Part shown: piece by piece, positions 61,559-64,000 of the stretch | Layout: the number at the start of each line of letters is the position of its first letter | Numbering within the stretch: the first letter of the stretch is position 1 | DNA from: an uncultured Reyranella sp. | GTDB lineage: Bacteria > Pseudomonadota > Alphaproteobacteria > Reyranellales > Reyranellaceae | Assembly: GCF_945957355.1 (NCBI RefSeq) | Contig: NZ_CAMFKM010000001.1 | Location: 124,001-188,000, forward strand | Direction: 5' to 3' | Length of the DNA stretch: 64,000 nt | Position numbers and translations under genes: made by a program | The notes under the pieces: generated by a model | Seen by the model: only the letters and a program-made list of their open reading frames with translations | The model's database searches: none | What the model was told of the DNA's origin: nothing

Positions 61559-62098
61559 ATGCCAAGCCCTCTCGAAGCCATCAGCACGTACTTCCACGCC
61601 AAGGACGGCAACCGCCCGTTCCTGATGCGCCACGCCTTCGCCCAAGACGCCCGGCTGGAAATGGTGGTGAAGACCGACGCCATTTCCTTCCCCAGCACCG
61701 CCAACGGATTGCCCGAGCTCGAGGAAATCCTCGTTCGACGCTTCGCGACGGCTTTCGAGAATGTCTACACTTTCGGCCTGAGGCAGCCGACGCCGTCCGA
61801 TCAACGCCGTTTCACCTGCCCGTGGCTCGTCGCCATGTCGGCCAGAAGCGACGGCGGGCTTCGTGTCGGCAGCGGACTCTACGACTGGCAATTCTCGTCT
61901 GACGCCAATTGTCTGGTCGAGAAACTGGTCATCACCATCGACGTGATGGAAGTCCTGCCGGCCCGCGAACTCGCCAGCATCATGGGCTGGATCACCGCCC
62001 TGCCCTATCCCTGGTGCCGCCCCGGCGAGGTCGTGCAGGACATGCCGCGTCTCGAGAAGCTGGCGCCCGTCGAGCGCTACCTCAAGGACCTCGGCTGA
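61559..62098 (+). CDS. Hypothetical protein, possibly SnoaL/NTF2-like
   Basis: This 179-residue protein has no signal peptide. Segments ISTYFHAKDGNRPFLMRHAF and RFTCPWLVAMSA with a later VGSGLYDWQF fit an NTF2-like alpha+beta barrel, but I cannot confirm a family. The Trp-rich C terminus (MGWITALPYPWCRPG) is unusual. It is divergent from NIPSNAP and converges on the NMT1 gene. Confidence 0.65.
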   Translation: MPSPLEAISTYFHAKDGNRPFLMRHAFAQDARLEMVVKTDAISFPSTANGLPELEEILVRRFATAFENVYTFGLRQPTPSDQRRFTCPWLVAMSARSDGGLRVGSGLYDWQFSSDANCLVEKLVITIDVMEVLPARELASIMGWITALPYPWCRPGEVVQDMPRLEKLAPVERYLKDLG

Positions 62099-62108
62099 CT
62101 ATGTCTCT

Positions 62109-63014
62109 TCAAGCGCCGATCGCGTGGCGGGCCAGCTTCGTGTCGACCACGTCGTCGAAGGCAATGTCGCGCGACAGGATTCCCGACGAACGCATCGCGG
62201 CGTGCAACCGGTCATAGCCTTCGCGGTGGATGACCGGATCGCGGCCCCATAGCTGGAGCGTGCGATAGCGATCGATGCAGGCGGCGAACAGGTCGCGCGG
62301 AACGTCAGGAAAGAACGACTGCACGACGTCGACGATCTCGAGGGACGGCGCCGTGGCAAACCATTTCAGGGTGGCATCCATGCCGCGGATCATGCGCGCG
62401 AGGTCGTCGGCGCGGTCGCCCAGCAGGGCGCGCCGGGTCACCAGGGTCGTATAGGCGGTGAGGCCGCGATCGGCGGCGGCGTTCCAGATGGTGCCGGCGC
62501 CCGTGGAAACGAGGTTCTCGGCGTAGGGTTGGAAGACCTGCACGGCATCGACCTTGCCTTCGCGCAAGGCCGTCTCGTTTTCGCCCATGCTCTGGTCGGT
62601 GATCCGGTCGACCTTCGCGGGATCGAGACCGGCGCGCCGCAGGTCGTCCTGCAGGCAGACCCACGGCGTCGGCACCTCGGAAACCGTCGCCAGCTTGACC
62701 GACAGGAGATCGGCGAACCTGAAATCCGGGCGCGGCCTTGTCCCCACGATGAAGAAGGGATCGCGCGCCACCACGTCGCAGAAACAGACCAGATCCGAAG
62801 CCGGATCCTTGTCGCGCGCGATCATGACCCTGAGCGGCCCACCCCACATCACGTCGACCTCGCCGGCGCGCAGCGCTCGCGCAGCTTCCAGCGGATCGGA
62901 CGAGGGCCGCAGCTCGACCTCGACGCCGGCCCGTTTGAAGGCACCGCTGGCATGGGCGGCATAGAAGGGCGCGTAGAACAATGCGCGGAAATTCTCGGAC
63001 AGGACGATCGCCAT
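62109..63014 (-). CDS. NMT1/THI5-like ABC transporter substrate-binding protein
   Basis: This 301-residue protein has LFYAPFYAAHASGAFKRAGVEVEL, VDVMWGGPLRVMIARD and a C-terminal FFPDVPRDLFAACIDRY, the pattern of NMT1/SsuA-type solute-binding proteins. No signal peptide or lipobox precedes it in the frame from the ATG at 63014, so it may be cytoplasmic or exported by an unseen route. No permease or ATPase adjoins. Confidence 0.82.
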   Translation of the reverse strand: MAIVLSENFRALFYAPFYAAHASGAFKRAGVEVELRPSSDPLEAARALRAGEVDVMWGGPLRVMIARDKDPASDLVCFCDVVARDPFFIVGTRPRPDFRFADLLSVKLATVSEVPTPWVCLQDDLRRAGLDPAKVDRITDQSMGENETALREGKVDAVQVFQPYAENLVSTGAGTIWNAAADRGLTAYTTLVTRRALLGDRADDLARMIRGMDATLKWFATAPSLEIVDVVQSFFPDVPRDLFAACIDRYRTLQLWGRDPVIHREGYDRLHAAMRSSGILSRDIAFDDVVDTKLARHAIGA

Positions 63015-63074
63015 GCACCGATCGTAACACAGCCCCACCTCCCGCCGCAGGGCCCAGCGTGCTAGGCCTTGGCC

Positions 63075-64000
63075 ATGGCGAAATCCAAGGCTCCCGCGAC
63101 GACCCCGGCAGACGGCGAGAACAAGCCGATCCGTCACCTCTACCTGATCGACGGCTCGGGCTATCTGTTCCGCGCCTACCATGCCCTGCCGCCGATGAAC
63201 CGGCCCGACGGGACGCCGATCAATGCCGTGTTCGGCTTCTGCCGCATGCTGGTGGCCGATCTTCTGGACAACCCCGAGATCGACCACATCGCCATGATCC
63301 TGGACGCCGGCAGCGTCACCTTCCGCAACAAGATCTACGACAAGTACAAGGCCAATCGGCCCGAACCGCCCGAAGACCTGATCCCGCAGTTCCCGCTGAT
63401 CCGCGAGGCCGCCCGCGCCTTCAACGTCACGGTATGCGAACTCGAAGGCTTCGAGGCCGACGACCTGATCGCGACCTACGCCCGCATGGCGCTGGAAGCC
63501 GGCGGCACCTGCACCATTGTCTCCTCCGACAAGGACCTGATGCAGCTGGTGCGGCCGGGCGTCGAGCTGATGGATCCGATCAAGAAGATCAAGCTCGGGC
63601 CCGAAGCGGTGTTCGAGAAGTTCGGCGTCACCCCGGACAAGGTCGTCGACGTGCAGGCGCTGGCGGGCGATTCGACCGACAACGTGCCAGGCGCGCCGGG
63701 CATCGGCATCAAGACCGCAGCACAGCTGATCAACGAGTACGGTTCCCTCGAAACGCTGCTCGAGCGCACCAAGGAGATCAAGCAGCCCAAGCGACGCGAA
63801 TCGCTGGAGAACAATGCCGAGTTGATCCGCATCTCCAAGCAGCTGGTGTCGTTGCGCGACGACGTGCCGGCGCCGGCCGATCCCGATTCCTTCGACAAGC
63901 GCCGGCCCGATCCCAACGTGCTGCTGCCGTGGCTCGAACAGCAGGGCTTCCGGACATTGCTGCAGCGATTCACGAGCGAACTGGGTGCCGCGACCGCTCC
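63075..64000 (+). CDS. polA: DNA polymerase I, N-terminal part (cut by window end)
   Basis: The first 308 residues are present and the frame runs off the window. They form the 5'-3' exonuclease domain: LYLIDGSGYLFRAYHALPPM, MILDAGSVTFRNKIYDKYKANR, ELEGFEADDLIATYAR, IVSSDKDLMQLV and LAGDSTDNVPGAPGIGIKTAA, which hold the metal-binding Asp and the helix-hairpin-helix. Its role is removal of Okazaki primers and repair synthesis. The ATG at 63075 has no strong ribosome binding site. It is divergent from the NMT1-type gene. Confidence 0.95.
   Translation, partial: MAKSKAPATTPADGENKPIRHLYLIDGSGYLFRAYHALPPMNRPDGTPINAVFGFCRMLVADLLDNPEIDHIAMILDAGSVTFRNKIYDKYKANRPEPPEDLIPQFPLIREAARAFNVTVCELEGFEADDLIATYARMALEAGGTCTIVSSDKDLMQLVRPGVELMDPIKKIKLGPEAVFEKFGVTPDKVVDVQALAGDSTDNVPGAPGIGIKTAAQLINEYGSLETLLERTKEIKQPKRRESLENNAELIRISKQLVSLRDDVPAPADPDSFDKRRPDPNVLLPWLEQQGFRTLLQRFTSELGAATA

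Overview
The window is high-GC DNA (roughly 65-70 percent by eye), densely packed and mostly operonic. It is bacterial and most likely from an alphaproteobacterium of the Reyranella / Bradyrhizobium-like kind. Evidence for this is a BamF-type DUF3035 lipoprotein beside lspA and ileS, a short RibH2-like lumazine synthase under an FMN riboswitch, several Bug-type solute-binding proteins, and long hairpin repeats of the type scattered through Bradyrhizobium-like genomes. The assignment to a genus is inference. No phage, plasmid, insertion sequence or CRISPR array was seen.

Layout. 1-7.1 kb: a tRNA-Thr, an LctP-type permease, an exported trypsin-like protease, and a 1337-residue autotransporter whose passenger carries two DTG motifs like a pepsin-type aspartic protease. 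Both protease genes have an array of four 9-bp units near their 5' ends. 7.1-17.7 kb: catabolic clusters with their regulators (IclR, LacI), hydroxyacid dehydrogenases, a GST, a Bug binding protein, a racemase-like protein, a lactonase-like hydrolase, an SDR and an orphan TRAP binding protein. Two matching operators tie the LacI cluster together. 17.8-21.4 kb: ribH with its FMN riboswitch, an oligopeptide-type binding protein and a ferredoxin-NADP reductase. 21.4-28.6 kb: queF-queG, an exported methyltransferase-like protein, tadA, a glutamine-amidotransferase-like hydrolase, a pseudouridine synthase, rsmD, a histidine phosphatase and a MATE pump.

28.6-38.9 kb is one long leftward housekeeping operon: ileS, lspA, a DUF3035 lipoprotein, two M16 peptidases (one catalytic, one without the zinc motif), pgi, mutL and a small exported protein. 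Upstream of ileS lie a good sigma-70 promoter, a 15-codon upstream frame and a predicted three-way-junction leader. 39-45 kb: methyltransferase, TetR with a haem-type membrane protein and two operators, ribF, MaoC hydratase, an aminoglycoside-phosphotransferase-like gene with its DUF6285 partner, and an ArsR-type regulator. 45-53 kb: a LysR-controlled HAD / Bug / D-threonine-aldolase-like operon, tandem thioesterases with a TauE permease, and a second LysR with DUF488 and an alpha/beta hydrolase. 53-64 kb: two SGNH proteins, tRNA-Gln, flavin reductase, a CHAD / CobW / FAH operon, a GDT1-type Mn exporter under a yybP-ykoY (manganese) riboswitch, a third Bug protein, small genes, an NMT1-type binding protein and the start of polA, cut by the window end.

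The most unusual items are the aspartic-protease-like autotransporter, the structured ileS leader, a competing hairpin at the 5' edge of the FMN riboswitch, the LacI and TetR operator pairs, and a racemase-fold protein without its two catalytic cysteines.
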